From assembly GCF_014656075.1 (NCBI RefSeq), contig NZ_BNBS01000004.1, positions 94,639 through 158,638 on the forward strand: a stretch of DNA of 64,000 nucleotides. The letters run 5' to 3'. This DNA comes from Streptomyces hydrogenans. Lineage in GTDB: Bacteria > Actinomycetota > Actinomycetes > Streptomycetales > Streptomycetaceae. Under the pieces are notes generated by a model, which was not told where the DNA came from, searched no databases, and saw nothing but the letters and a program-made list of their open reading frames with translations. The position numbers were made by a program, and so were the translations under genes. Shown here in pieces: positions 41,858 to 51,500 of this stretch (positions within the stretch are counted from its first letter, which is position 1; every line of letters begins with the position of its first letter).

Positions 41858-43198
41858 GGGGGCGCCCTGAAGCGCGGTGGGGAAGGCACGGGACAGCGCC
41901 CGCAACAAGCAGCCGGGAGCCGGGCTATCGAGTTCGGCCAGGCCTTTCGGTTTGGCCCGGGTGGCTACGCTGCCCTCGACGGCTGCGGCACGGGGAAGCT
42001 TGGCGAAGGCCTCAGGCACGCTGCGGAGGACTCGCCGGGGGCCCACGGAAGCAAGATTCCGGCATCGGGTCGCCCCAAAGGCGTCCCGATCATCGTCCGC
42101 GTGCTCAGGCCGACGCGGGGGCCCTGGACGTCAGCCGGATGTCACTCGGGAACGTCCGCTCCTACTGCCGCTCGGGTGGCAGCGGATGTACGCCCGCGCG
42201 TACAGGGCGCTCTTCACCCGGTACGCCCACTCCGGCGGTGTACTCCTGACAGTGTCACGGTCGTGTGCGCGGGCGCGGCTGCAGCGCCCGAGGAAAGGCG
42301 CTCCCCCGCCGCATGACGGCTCGTCGGTCAGACATGCGCACGGGCCCGTCGCAACGTCTACTGGGTGGGAACAAGCCGTCCGGGGCCGAGGTCAGGCGGC
42401 ACGTCGGACGGCGTCGTCTCCCGCAGTCTCGGACCGTGGAGCGGGTGCCCCGGGCGCCGCCGTCACCGACGTCTGACTTGGAGGTGGTCCCGGGGATCGG
42501 CGTCATCAGCGGGGCCACCTCACGGATGGGACATCCGCAGAGGCCAGGGCCGTGGCCGAGTGGGTCAGGGCCCAGAGTGCGCAGTATCGTTGAGCACGGA
42601 ACGGCCGGAAAGCGCATCGCCCGACGATTCCAGAACCGCGCGGGCCGTCGCATTGTCCTTCATTCGGCCGGCCGGGCATTGGTTCGTTCTGAGTCAGTGT
42701 TCATCGAAGTCGCACTCTCCCTGGTTGCCAGTGGTCCAGCCCATCCAGGGCCGCCACGGGTGCTGCGCGAAACGTCACGCTGAACCTGAACCAGAGTTGA
42801 AGTCATGGGGGATCTCAGGCCGTGCCGCCGCCCAGAGCTCCGTGCCCGCGGCGGTGTTCGGGCGCGAGCTGCGGGTGGCTCGGATACTCTTCGCCGGGCT
42901 CCAGCGTCCAGCGCCAGACCTCGGTGGCCGCCGGGCCGCCGGTGGTCAGCATGAGCCGGGCCTCGCCGCCGTGCTCTCCCTTGCCGAATCGACGGCTTCG
43001 CGCATCCGAATGGCTGACGCGCCGACAGAACATTCCTTTCCCGAGTTAAGCACCAGTTTCGACCGGGAAGGATGACCGACGATCAACGGACCCGGATGGC
43101 TCCAGGGTGGCAGCCGCCACCACCGACGGTACCGGGACGCGCAGCAGGTGGTCAGCGTCCCCGCCCGTCCCACCCTCCGCTCGTGAAGGGGCTCCCCC
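41858..43198. other. Long degenerate spacer
   Basis: 1.3 kb with no intact gene. Open frames here lack family resemblance, except for the short cupin-regulator fragment annotated separately. Given decayed genes on both sides, this is probably eroded coding DNA. Confidence 0.6.
42869..42982 (-). pseudogene. Fragment of an XRE/cupin transcriptional regulator
   Basis: About 38 codons read KGEHGGEARLMLTTGGPAA followed by TEVWRWTLEPGEEYPSHP. This is the start of the cupin sensor domain found after an HTH in XRE-type actinobacterial regulators. Neither the HTH nor the rest of the cupin is present nearby, so it is a relic. Confidence 0.55.
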
Positions 43199-43726
43199 AT
43201 GAAGCGTCACCTCCATACCCTCCGCGTCGCGACCGCTTTCCTGCTGCTGTCCGCCACCGATGTGCTGGCCGCGCCCGCCGCCCACGCCGACCCGACGCTG
43301 ATGACGTGCGTCGGCACCGGGCTGCAGACGTACGACCCCGGCATCACCCTCACCACCCGGGAGACCGTGGTCGTCAACACCTCCGACCTCACCAGCTGCA
43401 CGGGCGGTCCGGTCACCTCCGGCCACCACCGATTCGGGCCGTTCTCGACCACGGCGAGCTGCCTCTACACCCCGCCCACCGGCCCTGACGCGTTCGACCT
43501 CACCTGGAACGACAGCACGACCAGCCACTACGAAGGCACGTACACGGTGCTCACCACGGGCGGGCAGCTCGTCGTCACCAGCACCGGCACCATCACCTCC
43601 GGTCGCTTCGCCGGAAAGGCCCTCCAGGAAGTGGTGGCTTACACCGCGCCCGACCTTCTCCAGTGCGCCACCCAGGAAGGCGTCACCAGTGTGTCGGGGC
43701 CGATCACCATCACCATCGCGGGGTGA
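43199..43726 (+). CDS. Small secreted protein of unknown function
   Basis: A 175-residue protein with a clear signal peptide (basic start MKRHLHTLR, hydrophobic core, cleavage near AHA/DP at about 31). The mature part is Thr/Gly/Ser-rich with four Cys (TCVGTG, TSCTGG, SCLYTP, LQCATQ) that could form two disulfides, and is predicted to be mostly beta strand. GAAGGGG precedes ATG 43199. I recognise no catalytic motif; it resembles hypothetical secreted proteins common in Streptomyces. It stands alone in a decayed region, which suggests it is maintained. Confidence 0.8.
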   Translation: MKRHLHTLRVATAFLLLSATDVLAAPAAHADPTLMTCVGTGLQTYDPGITLTTRETVVVNTSDLTSCTGGPVTSGHHRFGPFSTTASCLYTPPTGPDAFDLTWNDSTTSHYEGTYTVLTTGGQLVVTSTGTITSGRFAGKALQEVVAYTAPDLLQCATQEGVTSVSGPITITIAG

Positions 43727-43829
43727 CCGCGCCGGGCGTCCCACCAGCATCACCCGCGGCCTGCTGCCGTTGCCCCCGACATCGCGAATCGCGTCCTGCC
43801 TCGCACGGCAACAGCACCCTCCGGCTCGC

Positions 43830-43858
43830 CGCCCCGGCCGCGCCTCGGGGCCGGGGCG
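43830..43858 (+). terminator. Stem-loop downstream of the small secreted protein
   Basis: CGCCCCGGCC (43830-43839) and GGCCGGGGCG (43849-43858), a perfect 10-bp stem about 100 bases after the stop. Confidence 0.4.
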
Positions 43859-44039
43859 GGCGCAGCGGCGGGATCACGTTCCCCGCCGTCCCCAATGTCC
43901 GGAGGATTTCGCTGAGCTTGGTCCGGGTGATCGCCTGCACTTTCGAACCGGAGGACGAGTCAATCGCACCACAGCGAGGTCGAGTTGAAGTACTCCGGTG
44001 CAAGCACGTAGGGACGCTGGGTCCTGGATCAGCCCGAGG

Positions 44040-44192
44040 ATGGACACAGTCCTCGCCACGGCGGACCTCCCATCGTGGATCGCCGGTGATCACGCGATGG
44101 AACTCGCGATCGGCCGCGAGCTGCGAGCACACGTCGATCTCGACGTCCTCGCCTTCCGTCGTCACCAGGGCCTCGTACGTGAACTGCCGGGC
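44040..44192 (+). pseudogene. Nucleotidyltransferase remnant (lincosamide/aminoglycoside adenylyltransferase-like)
   Basis: About 51 codons resemble the active-site start of AadA/Lin-type nucleotidyltransferases. SWIAGDHAMELAIGRELRAH aligns with the usual GGWALDLFLGRETRPH, and VDLDVLAFRRHQ with the DIDV metal motif. The upstream Gly-Gly-Trp is degraded and nothing of the rest follows, so this is a relic of a once larger gene. Confidence 0.45.
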
Positions 44193-44346
44193 CGACCGGG
44201 ACCTGTGAGTGGCGGACCCACCCGTCAGGGAGAAGGAGAGTCCCTTCGTTCGACGCTCCGCGACATCTCCAGGCCGGCCCGATGCGACGGCCGCACCGCA
44301 ACGTCTGGGGTGGTGCACCTCGGCCATGGCCACTCGTGGACAGCAA

Positions 44347-44383
44347 GAGGCGGACCCCTGGGAGTCTCCCTGGGGTCCGCCTC
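44347..44383 (-). terminator. Terminator of the M4 protease gene
   Basis: GAGGCGGACCCC (44347-44358) and its perfect complement (44372-44383), with a further GGGAG/CTCCC pairing in the loop. It lies 47 bases after the protease stop. Confidence 0.75.
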
Positions 44384-44429
44384 CTCGTCGGGCACGGCTA
44401 CCGTTGCCGTCTCCGCGAGAACGCTCCGG

Positions 44430-47276
44430 TCAGCACTTCCCGGCCGGGCGGTCGCGCATCACCAGGTCGGTAGAGCCGGTGGTGCCGTCCAGCCAGAGCA
44501 CCCGCTTGCCGGTGTCTGCGGACGGGTAGACCTGGTCGCCGCGGTTGCAGGAGACACGGTTCGCCCCGCCCTTGCCGTCGGGGGCGACCTGGTACAGCTT
44601 GGGCAGGGTGGCGTTGGCCCAGGACGTGGCCGGGGGCAGCGAGAGGATGGTGACGGCGTCGTCGGAGGCGGTCAGGGAGTAGCTGTAGACCGGGGCCTCG
44701 ATGGCCTCGGGCAGGACGGTGACGGGGGTCGAGCCATCGATGGCGGCCCGCTCCACGGATGCCTTGCCGCCGTCCTCAATGTCGGTGTCCCGCAGCCAGA
44801 AGACGCCGTCGTCTGTGAGGGCGGTCTGGCCGATGGCCATGTCCTTGGCGGGGTCGCCGGGCAGCAGGGTGGTGGTGCCGGTCGCCACGTCGAACACTTC
44901 CGCTCCCAGGCGGTAGCCGTCGGGCTGCATCCACAGCTTGGCGTAGGCGATCTTTCCGTCGCGGACGGAGGGCAGGGCGGTGGCCCGGTCGCCGCGTCCC
45001 TGGTCGACGAGACCCTTCGCGCCCGTCTTCAGGTCGATGTACGCGACGTGGTCCAGGCCCAGCCGCGGGTCGAAGCCGGTGTAGACGACGAGATCGCCCT
45101 CGACCATGAGAGAGGTGATCCTGACGCCGGCGCCGCCGATGGTCCTGACCAGACCGCCGGAGACGGCGCGGGCTTTGATCGCGATGGACTGGGGACCGTA
45201 CTCGGCCCAGACGACGGTCTCGCCGTCGGTGTCGGCGTACACGTGGTAGTTGCCGGTGTTCTCGCTGACCTGCTGAGGGGCGCCCCTGCCGTCGGTGCGG
45301 CCGATCCACACCGAGTAGGGCTCCTCGCCGGAGGCATTGGAGCGGGAGACGGCGTACATGCCGTTTCCGGCGCCGACGCCGGTACCGGCGATGTTGACGC
45401 CGGTCATCAGCGTCTCGGTGTCGACGCCGAGGTCCTTCTCCCAGCCTTCGACGATGCCGTGGTCGTCGAACGCCCGGGCGACGGTCGCCAGCTGAGCCTT
45501 CGTCGCGCCCAGCTCCTGCGCGGCCGCGAGGAGCGCGGCGCGGCCGTCGGTGAAGCCGTCGAGCGGGGTCATGTACGCCGACAGGGCCCGGTAGACGATC
45601 TGGTCGGCGAGGTCGTCGTCCAGGTTCTGCCGGATGTCCCAGAGCGCGCCGGAGAAGATGGTGGAGTTGAGGTGGACGCCGCCGTTGTCGCCGCGGTACG
45701 TGACGCCGACGAAGTCGTCCTGGGTGGTGGCGCCGTCGTCGAGGTCCCGCAGTGCGCAGTCGCGCGGCGCCATGGTGGTGCACAGGTCCTCGCCGAGGAG
45801 GGATGTGTCCGGGTCGGCCATGTCGAGGCCGTTGGCCTCGACGTCGATTGCGTTGCCGAAGTAGTCGGCGAGCGCCTCGTTCACGGCGCCGGACTGGCCG
45901 ACGTACACGAGGTTCGCGGTGTGCTGGATGACGCCGTGGGTCATCTCGTGGCCGACGACGTCGGTGTCGGCGGAGAAGGTGCGGTAGTCGCCGCCGCCCT
46001 GGCCGTACACCATCTTCTGGCCGTCCCAGAAGGCGTTGTTGAAAGGCTGTCCGTTGTTGACCACGCCGACGAGGGAGTAGACGAAGCCGGCCTTGCCGTC
46101 GAGACCGTCCCTGCCGAACTTCGAGTGGTAGTAGTCGTAGACCTTTCCGGCTCCCCAATGTGCGTCGACGGCACCGGAGTCGGTGAAGTCCTCGCCCAGC
46201 TCGGGCGTGGCGGAGCGGAAGGTCTGGATGCCGCTGGGCCAGGCGCCGGAGGCGGTGTACGCCTCGCGGCCGCGGGCGTCGTAGGTGGCGAGGAGGACGC
46301 CGTTGAAGGGGGTGGCGGCGGCCCGCTTGCTGTAGTCGATCATCTGGTAGGCGCCGTCGGCGCCCTGGTACAGGTTCACCTCGGCCTTCTGCCCGTTGTA
46401 GCGGGTGCCGGTGCCCTTGACGACGAGCTGCGAGGCCGTCGTGGCGGACTCGTCGGCGGTGCCCGCCTCGCCCGCGGTGGCGGTGCCGGTCGCCGTGCCC
46501 GTCGCACCGAAGGTCCTGATCGAGCTGTACTGCAGGACCGGGAAGCCCGAGCGCGCGTCGACGTACACCTCCTGCTTGACCGGGGTGCCGTCGGCCGGGT
46601 TGACGCCGGTGACGGTGATGTGCCGGGTAAGTATCCCCTTGCCCTGCGGGAGCACGGTCAGGCCCTGGACGGCACCGGTGAGCGGAGCGGCCCGCTCACC
46701 GTCCTGCGCCGGGCGGGTCAGCCGGCCGGTGCCGAGCTGTCCGGCGACGGCGGCCACGGCGCGGTCGATCGCGGTCGTCTCGGAGACCGCGGGGTCGACG
46801 GTCGCCAGGTCGAGCCGGGTGAAGTAGCGGCCGGAGGTGCCCGTGACGGCCCGCTTGCCGGCCTTCTTCTCCATACGGACGACGTACTCGCCCCCGAGGA
46901 CCGGGATGCCCTTGTACCGCTGCTGGAGGCGTACGGTCTCCCGGCTGCCCGTGCGCTCCGTGGCGAGGGGCGTCAGGTCCTTCTGCGGTTCCGCGATGTG
47001 GTAGCGGTCTCGCTTGGCTGCGAGGTGGTCGCGGGCGGCGTCGACCGCGGTCACGTCGGCGGCCACGGTCTCGTCGAGTCCCGTGACGAGGGCCGGTGTG
47101 GCGGTAGCCGGCCCGGCGGTGACGGGCGCCCCGTCGCCGGGGGTCGGTGCCGGCTCCGCGTGGGCCTGAACGGTGGGCAGGAGCAGGGCGGCGGCCAGGA
47201 GGGCGGTGATGCCGGAACCGGCTCGTGCTCCTGAGCGGCGACGGCCACGGGCCGCCGGAACGGGTGAGGTACGCAA
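44430..47276 (-). CDS. Secreted M4 (thermolysin-like) metalloprotease with C-terminal beta-propeller-like extension
   Basis: A 948-residue secreted zinc protease. The signal peptide (to AHA/EPA) is followed by an FTP/PepSY inhibitory propeptide (about 80-270, QQRYKGIPVLGGEYVVRM). The catalytic domain is about 300-600, with HExxH at His443-Glu444-His447 (GHEMTHGV), the third zinc ligand Glu467 (VNEALADYFG) and the later His in the GVHLNSTI segment. The last ~330 residues repeat short beta-rich units (YSVWIGRTDG, VWAEYGPQS, VFWLRDTD) like a TolB-type propeller, unusual for the family. The start was taken as TTG 47276, 4 bases after GAAGGGAA; the frame runs on upstream without a better site. A TrmB/LuxR regulator is divergent. 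Confidence 0.92.
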   Translation of the reverse strand: MRTSPVPAARGRRRSGARAGSGITALLAAALLLPTVQAHAEPAPTPGDGAPVTAGPATATPALVTGLDETVAADVTAVDAARDHLAAKRDRYHIAEPQKDLTPLATERTGSRETVRLQQRYKGIPVLGGEYVVRMEKKAGKRAVTGTSGRYFTRLDLATVDPAVSETTAIDRAVAAVAGQLGTGRLTRPAQDGERAAPLTGAVQGLTVLPQGKGILTRHITVTGVNPADGTPVKQEVYVDARSGFPVLQYSSIRTFGATGTATGTATAGEAGTADESATTASQLVVKGTGTRYNGQKAEVNLYQGADGAYQMIDYSKRAAATPFNGVLLATYDARGREAYTASGAWPSGIQTFRSATPELGEDFTDSGAVDAHWGAGKVYDYYHSKFGRDGLDGKAGFVYSLVGVVNNGQPFNNAFWDGQKMVYGQGGGDYRTFSADTDVVGHEMTHGVIQHTANLVYVGQSGAVNEALADYFGNAIDVEANGLDMADPDTSLLGEDLCTTMAPRDCALRDLDDGATTQDDFVGVTYRGDNGGVHLNSTIFSGALWDIRQNLDDDLADQIVYRALSAYMTPLDGFTDGRAALLAAAQELGATKAQLATVARAFDDHGIVEGWEKDLGVDTETLMTGVNIAGTGVGAGNGMYAVSRSNASGEEPYSVWIGRTDGRGAPQQVSENTGNYHVYADTDGETVVWAEYGPQSIAIKARAVSGGLVRTIGGAGVRITSLMVEGDLVVYTGFDPRLGLDHVAYIDLKTGAKGLVDQGRGDRATALPSVRDGKIAYAKLWMQPDGYRLGAEVFDVATGTTTLLPGDPAKDMAIGQTALTDDGVFWLRDTDIEDGGKASVERAAIDGSTPVTVLPEAIEAPVYSYSLTASDDAVTILSLPPATSWANATLPKLYQVAPDGKGGANRVSCNRGDQVYPSADTGKRVLWLDGTTGSTDLVMRDRPAGKC

Positions 47277-47421
47277 AGCGTTCCCTTCTTCGATGTCACG
47301 GAGCCCGAAGGCGTGGTCACATCGAAGGGCATGAAGATCGTCCGGACAACGGACCGGTCCTGCCGAATACTGGACACCCTCACTTGTGTGGAGCGGGGCG
47401 TTCGGGCGAGGATCCCTCACC

Positions 47422-48468
47422 ATGAACTGGCCTGACAGGAACCCCGACTGGGAAGAACTGGGGCTCGGGCCCGATGAACTTCGGCTCTACGAAGCCCTCC
47501 TCGCCGCGCCCCGCACCTCCAACCACCCGCGCTCCGCCTCGCTTCGCCCCTCCGTGCACACCGCCCTCGCTGACGCCTCTGGCCTGTCCGTGGAGCGGGT
47601 CACGGCAGCACTCGGCACGCTCACCGACCAGGGCTTCGTCCGTCTCGTGGACGACCACGGTGCGATGCCGATCCCCGTCTCCCCGAGCCTGGCGCTGCGC
47701 AACCTCATCCATCTCCGCCAGGCCGAACTCCTCAGCCGGTCGGCCCGCCTGGAGTTGTTCAGCGCCTCCGTGGACCGCCTGGCCTCCCGGCTGCCCGTCG
47801 GCGTGCCCGAAGAGGCGTCCGCGGGGATCGAGGTCGTACGCGGTCGCGAGGCGATCACCGAGCGGGCCGACGCGCTGATCGCCGCCGCGTCCGTCGAGCT
47901 GACCCTGCTGGACCGGCCGCCGTACGCGTCGAGCCCCGACGGAGGGATGCCCGCGCCACTCGCCGTCGCCAACCTCGTGGCACGTGGCGTCCGCGTGAGG
48001 GTCGTGGTGGACCGGGAGGGACTCGACCTGCCGGGACGCGCACACGGGCTCAATGAGCTCACGGAACAGGGCGTCGAGATACGGGTGGCGGCGGACCTGC
48101 CGACGAAACTGATTGCGGTCGACGGGCGGGACAGCCTGCTGCCGCCCACGGACACCAGCGACCCCACGGCAACGGCCCTCGCCGTGAAGGACGCCGTGCT
48201 CCGCAACGTGCTGGCGCCGCTGTTCGAGACGGTGTGGGAGCGGGCGATGCCGATCGGGCAGGACACTCGGGAGCACGTCACCGTTCAGGACCGGGAGATC
48301 CTGACGCTCCTGGCGTCGGGGTTCAAGGACGAGGCCATCGCCCGCCAACTGAACGTGCACGTGCACACGGTCCGGCGCCGCATCAAGGCACTGCTGCTGC
48401 TTCTGGACGCGCAGACGCGCTTCCAGGCGGGAGTGCAGGCGCTGCGCAGGGGCTGGCTGACGGCCTGA
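47422..48468 (+). CDS. TrmB-like/LuxR-type HTH transcriptional regulator
   Basis: A 348-residue regulator of a two-HTH Streptomyces type. The N-terminal TrmB-like winged helix (about 10-95) reads LGPDELRLYEALL and ADASGLSVERVTAALGTLTDQGFV. A central phospholipase-D-like effector region (about 130-270) follows. The C-terminal LuxR HTH (about 290-348) has VQDREILTLLASGFKDEAIA and HTVRRRIKALLLLL. ATG 47422 lies 145 bases from the divergent M4 protease start, and the S8 protease gene follows on the same strand. It probably controls one or both secreted proteases. A paralogue lies at 52383-53325. Confidence 0.88.
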   Translation: MNWPDRNPDWEELGLGPDELRLYEALLAAPRTSNHPRSASLRPSVHTALADASGLSVERVTAALGTLTDQGFVRLVDDHGAMPIPVSPSLALRNLIHLRQAELLSRSARLELFSASVDRLASRLPVGVPEEASAGIEVVRGREAITERADALIAAASVELTLLDRPPYASSPDGGMPAPLAVANLVARGVRVRVVVDREGLDLPGRAHGLNELTEQGVEIRVAADLPTKLIAVDGRDSLLPPTDTSDPTATALAVKDAVLRNVLAPLFETVWERAMPIGQDTREHVTVQDREILTLLASGFKDEAIARQLNVHVHTVRRRIKALLLLLDAQTRFQAGVQALRRGWLTA

Positions 48469-48597
48469 CACGCCGCTCCTCCGCGCAGGGCCCCGGGGGC
48501 GGTGCGGGGTGCGGTCTCCACGTCGGATCTCCGCCATGTCCGATGTTCGCCAGGGGAAACAGTGGGCGGAGGAGGATGTTCCAGATAGACCATTCGC

Positions 48598-51500
48598 ATG
48601 AGATCCATATCCAGAGGCCGACCCCTGTCGGCCGCCGTCGCGCTCACCATGGCGCTGGCCGGCTGGGCGGGGGTCCCCGCCGTGTCGGGCGCCTCCCCGG
48701 CCGACCGGGGGGCGGTCGGAGCGACTGCGGCGACGTCCTACGACATCACCCTCATCACGGGTGACTTGGTCCACCTCACCGACCGGACCGGCGGACGGGA
48801 CGTCGTCACCGTGGAGCGTGCGGAGGGCTCCTCGGGCGCCGTGCAGGTGCAGACGTACGGGGACGACACCTACGTGGTGCCCGAGGAGGCGATGCCGCTG
48901 CTGGCGGCCGGGAAGCTGGACCCCCGGCTGTTTGAGGTCACGGAACTGGCTGCGATGGGATACGACGACGCGCGCTCCGGCACCGTACCGGTCATCACCA
49001 CGGCGGTGCCCGGCGCCCGTTCCGCTCGTCCGCCCGCCCCACCCGCGGGCGCGACGGCCGTCCGTACCCTGGCCTCGATCCGGGCGACGGCGCTGCACGC
49101 GGACAAGCGGCGGGCCCGCTCGTTCTGGGACGCCATCGCCCCCGCCGGCGCTTCCGACAGTGCCCCGCGCCGGCTCGCCGCTGGCATCGGCAAGGTATGG
49201 CTCGACGGGAGGGTCGAGGCGGCGCTCGCCGAGTCCACGGCGCAGATTGCGGCGCCCGGTGTCTGGGCGAAGGGGTACGACGGGACCGGTGTGAAGGTGG
49301 CGGTCCTGGACACCGGCGCCGATCTCGACCATCCCGATCTGCGGGGTCAGGTAGTCGAGGCGCGGAGCTTCGTCGCGGGCGAGGGCGTCGACGACGGCAA
49401 CGGTCACGGCACTCATGTCGCCTCCACCGTCGCGGGATCCGGCGCCGCCTCGGGCGGCAAGGAGAAGGGGGCCGCGCCCGGTGCCCGTCTCCTGGTCGGC
49501 AAGGTCCTCGGTGACAGCGGGTACGGTGCCGACTCCGCCACCATCGCCGGCATGGAGTGGGCGAAGGCCCAGGGCGCCGACATCGTCTCGATGAGCCTGG
49601 GCTCCTCCACCGGCTCCGACGGCGAGGACCCTATGTCCCTGGCCCTCGACGCGCTCTCGGCGGACGGCGGCCCGCTGTTCGTGGTGGCCGCCGGCAACAG
49701 CTACGCGCCGGGGACCGTCGGCGCCCCGGGGGCCGCGAGGTCGGCCCTGACCGTGGCCGCCGTCGACCGCGACGACCGGCGCGCCGCGTTCTCCAGCCAG
49801 GGCCCGCTGACCGGCTCGTACGCCCTGAAGCCCGACGTCGCAGCGCCCGGCGTGGACATCCTGGCCGCCGCCTCGCAGCAGGTGCCGGGCTGGACCGGCG
49901 GCATGTATCGGACGATGAGCGGCACGTCCATGGCGACGCCCCTGGTGTCGGGCGCCGCCGCGCTCGTCAAGCAGCTCCACCCCGACTGGGACGGCGCACG
50001 GGTCAAGAACGCCCTCATGTCCACCTCGCACGCCGCGCCGGGCCTCACCCCGTACGAGGCGGGCACCGGCCGCGTGGACGTACTCGCCGCGGTCGGCACG
50101 ACGGTGGAGGCGACCGGCTCGGTGGCCGCCGCCGTCCACAAGTGGCCGAACGCCGACGCCAGGCCGACGACCCGCACCGTCACCTACCGGAACACAGGCA
50201 CCGAGGACGTGACCCTCGCCCTGGCCGTGGACACCACCGGCCGGGCCGCGACCCTGGCGCAGCAGTCGGTGACGGTCCCGGCGGGCGGCACCGCCGGAGC
50301 CACGCTCACCCTCGACCCGTCCCAGGTCCTCGCGGGCACCACGCTGTCCGGCCGCGTGATCGCCACCGCCCCCGGCTCCGGCCGGGTCGTGGCGCACACC
50401 GGCTTCGCCCTGTTCAAGGAACGGGAGATGTACGACTACACGATCGAGGTCACCGGCCCGGACGGGGAGCCGGCCACGGACACCGTCGTGGTCAACACGC
50501 CCGGCTCGGACACCCCGATGTACGTGAACGTCACGGGACGCACGACGCTGCGGCTGCCGCCGGGCGACTACACGGCCTGGTCGTTCATGGACGTGCCCGG
50601 CGACAGCCCCGACTCGCTCGGCAAGGCACTGCTGCTCGCGCCGAACGGGGAGCTCGACGCCGACCATCCGAAGGTGACGGCCGTCCTCGACGCGAGCAGC
50701 GCGCACCGGGCGTACGCGGTCCCCGAGCGGGAGAGCGAGACGACCCAGACGGTCGTCGACTTCTCCCGTGCCCACACCGACGGGCCGGTGACCTCGGGCC
50801 GCAATTGGAACAGCGCCGTCCTACTGCCGGCCGCGTACGACTCCGTGTACCTGGCCCCCACCGACGAGGTGGAGGAGGGGTCGCTGGACGTCCTGGTCCA
50901 CTGGCGGATGCGCGAGAAGGCCCTCGACGCGGCGACCGGGACCGGACACCACATCGACCTCACGGCGCAGGCCGGCACGGTGTTCCACGACGGCGAGAGC
51001 ACCCTGCGGACGGTCTACGCCGGGAAGGGCACCGCGGCCGACTACGCGGGCGTCGACGCGCGCGGCAAGGCCGTCGTCGTGGACCGCAGCGACGAGGTCA
51101 CCCTGACCGAGCGGGTCCGGGCCGCGACCGATGCCGGTGCGGCCATGCTGATCAGCGGCAACGACGCGCCCGGTCGCCTCTACGAGCGGTACGACTCCAC
51201 GGATGAGGTGACGGTCGCCTCGGTCACGGCGGGGGTCGGCGCACGACTCGTCACCGAGGCGAAGTCCGGCAAGGGCACCCTGCACGTGCGACAGAAGCAG
51301 TTCCCGGACTACACCTACGACCTGCTGAGGAGCTACGGCGGCCACGTCCCGGACAATCCGTCGGCCTACCGGCCCGGAAACGGCGACCTCGCCCGCGTGG
51401 ACGCCGCGTACTTCGCGGCGCCGGGAACCCTCGGCCAGGGCTCGCGGTTCTTCGTCCCGACGTGGGGCCCGGCCGTGGGCGGCGGGGAGCGCGAGGGGTA

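Larger units (their letters stand above)
43727..44429. other. Spacer with hairpins and one gene remnant
   Basis: It holds a GC-rich stem-loop (43830-43858), a nucleotidyltransferase fragment (44040-44192) and the M4 protease terminator (44347-44383). Nothing else is supported. Confidence 0.6.

Noticed and set aside
43998..47234. Very long plus-strand open frame (over 1000 codons) opposite the M4 protease
   Set aside because: It is the GC-rich antisense of the protease, low-complexity Gly/Val/Arg, with no family resemblance. Only its first 65 codons, outside the protease, look like a real relic.
47380..50775. 1131-codon minus-strand open frame under the regulator and S8 protease genes
   Set aside because: Composition is typical of antisense frames in 70% GC DNA; the plus-strand genes have clear domains and catalytic residues.
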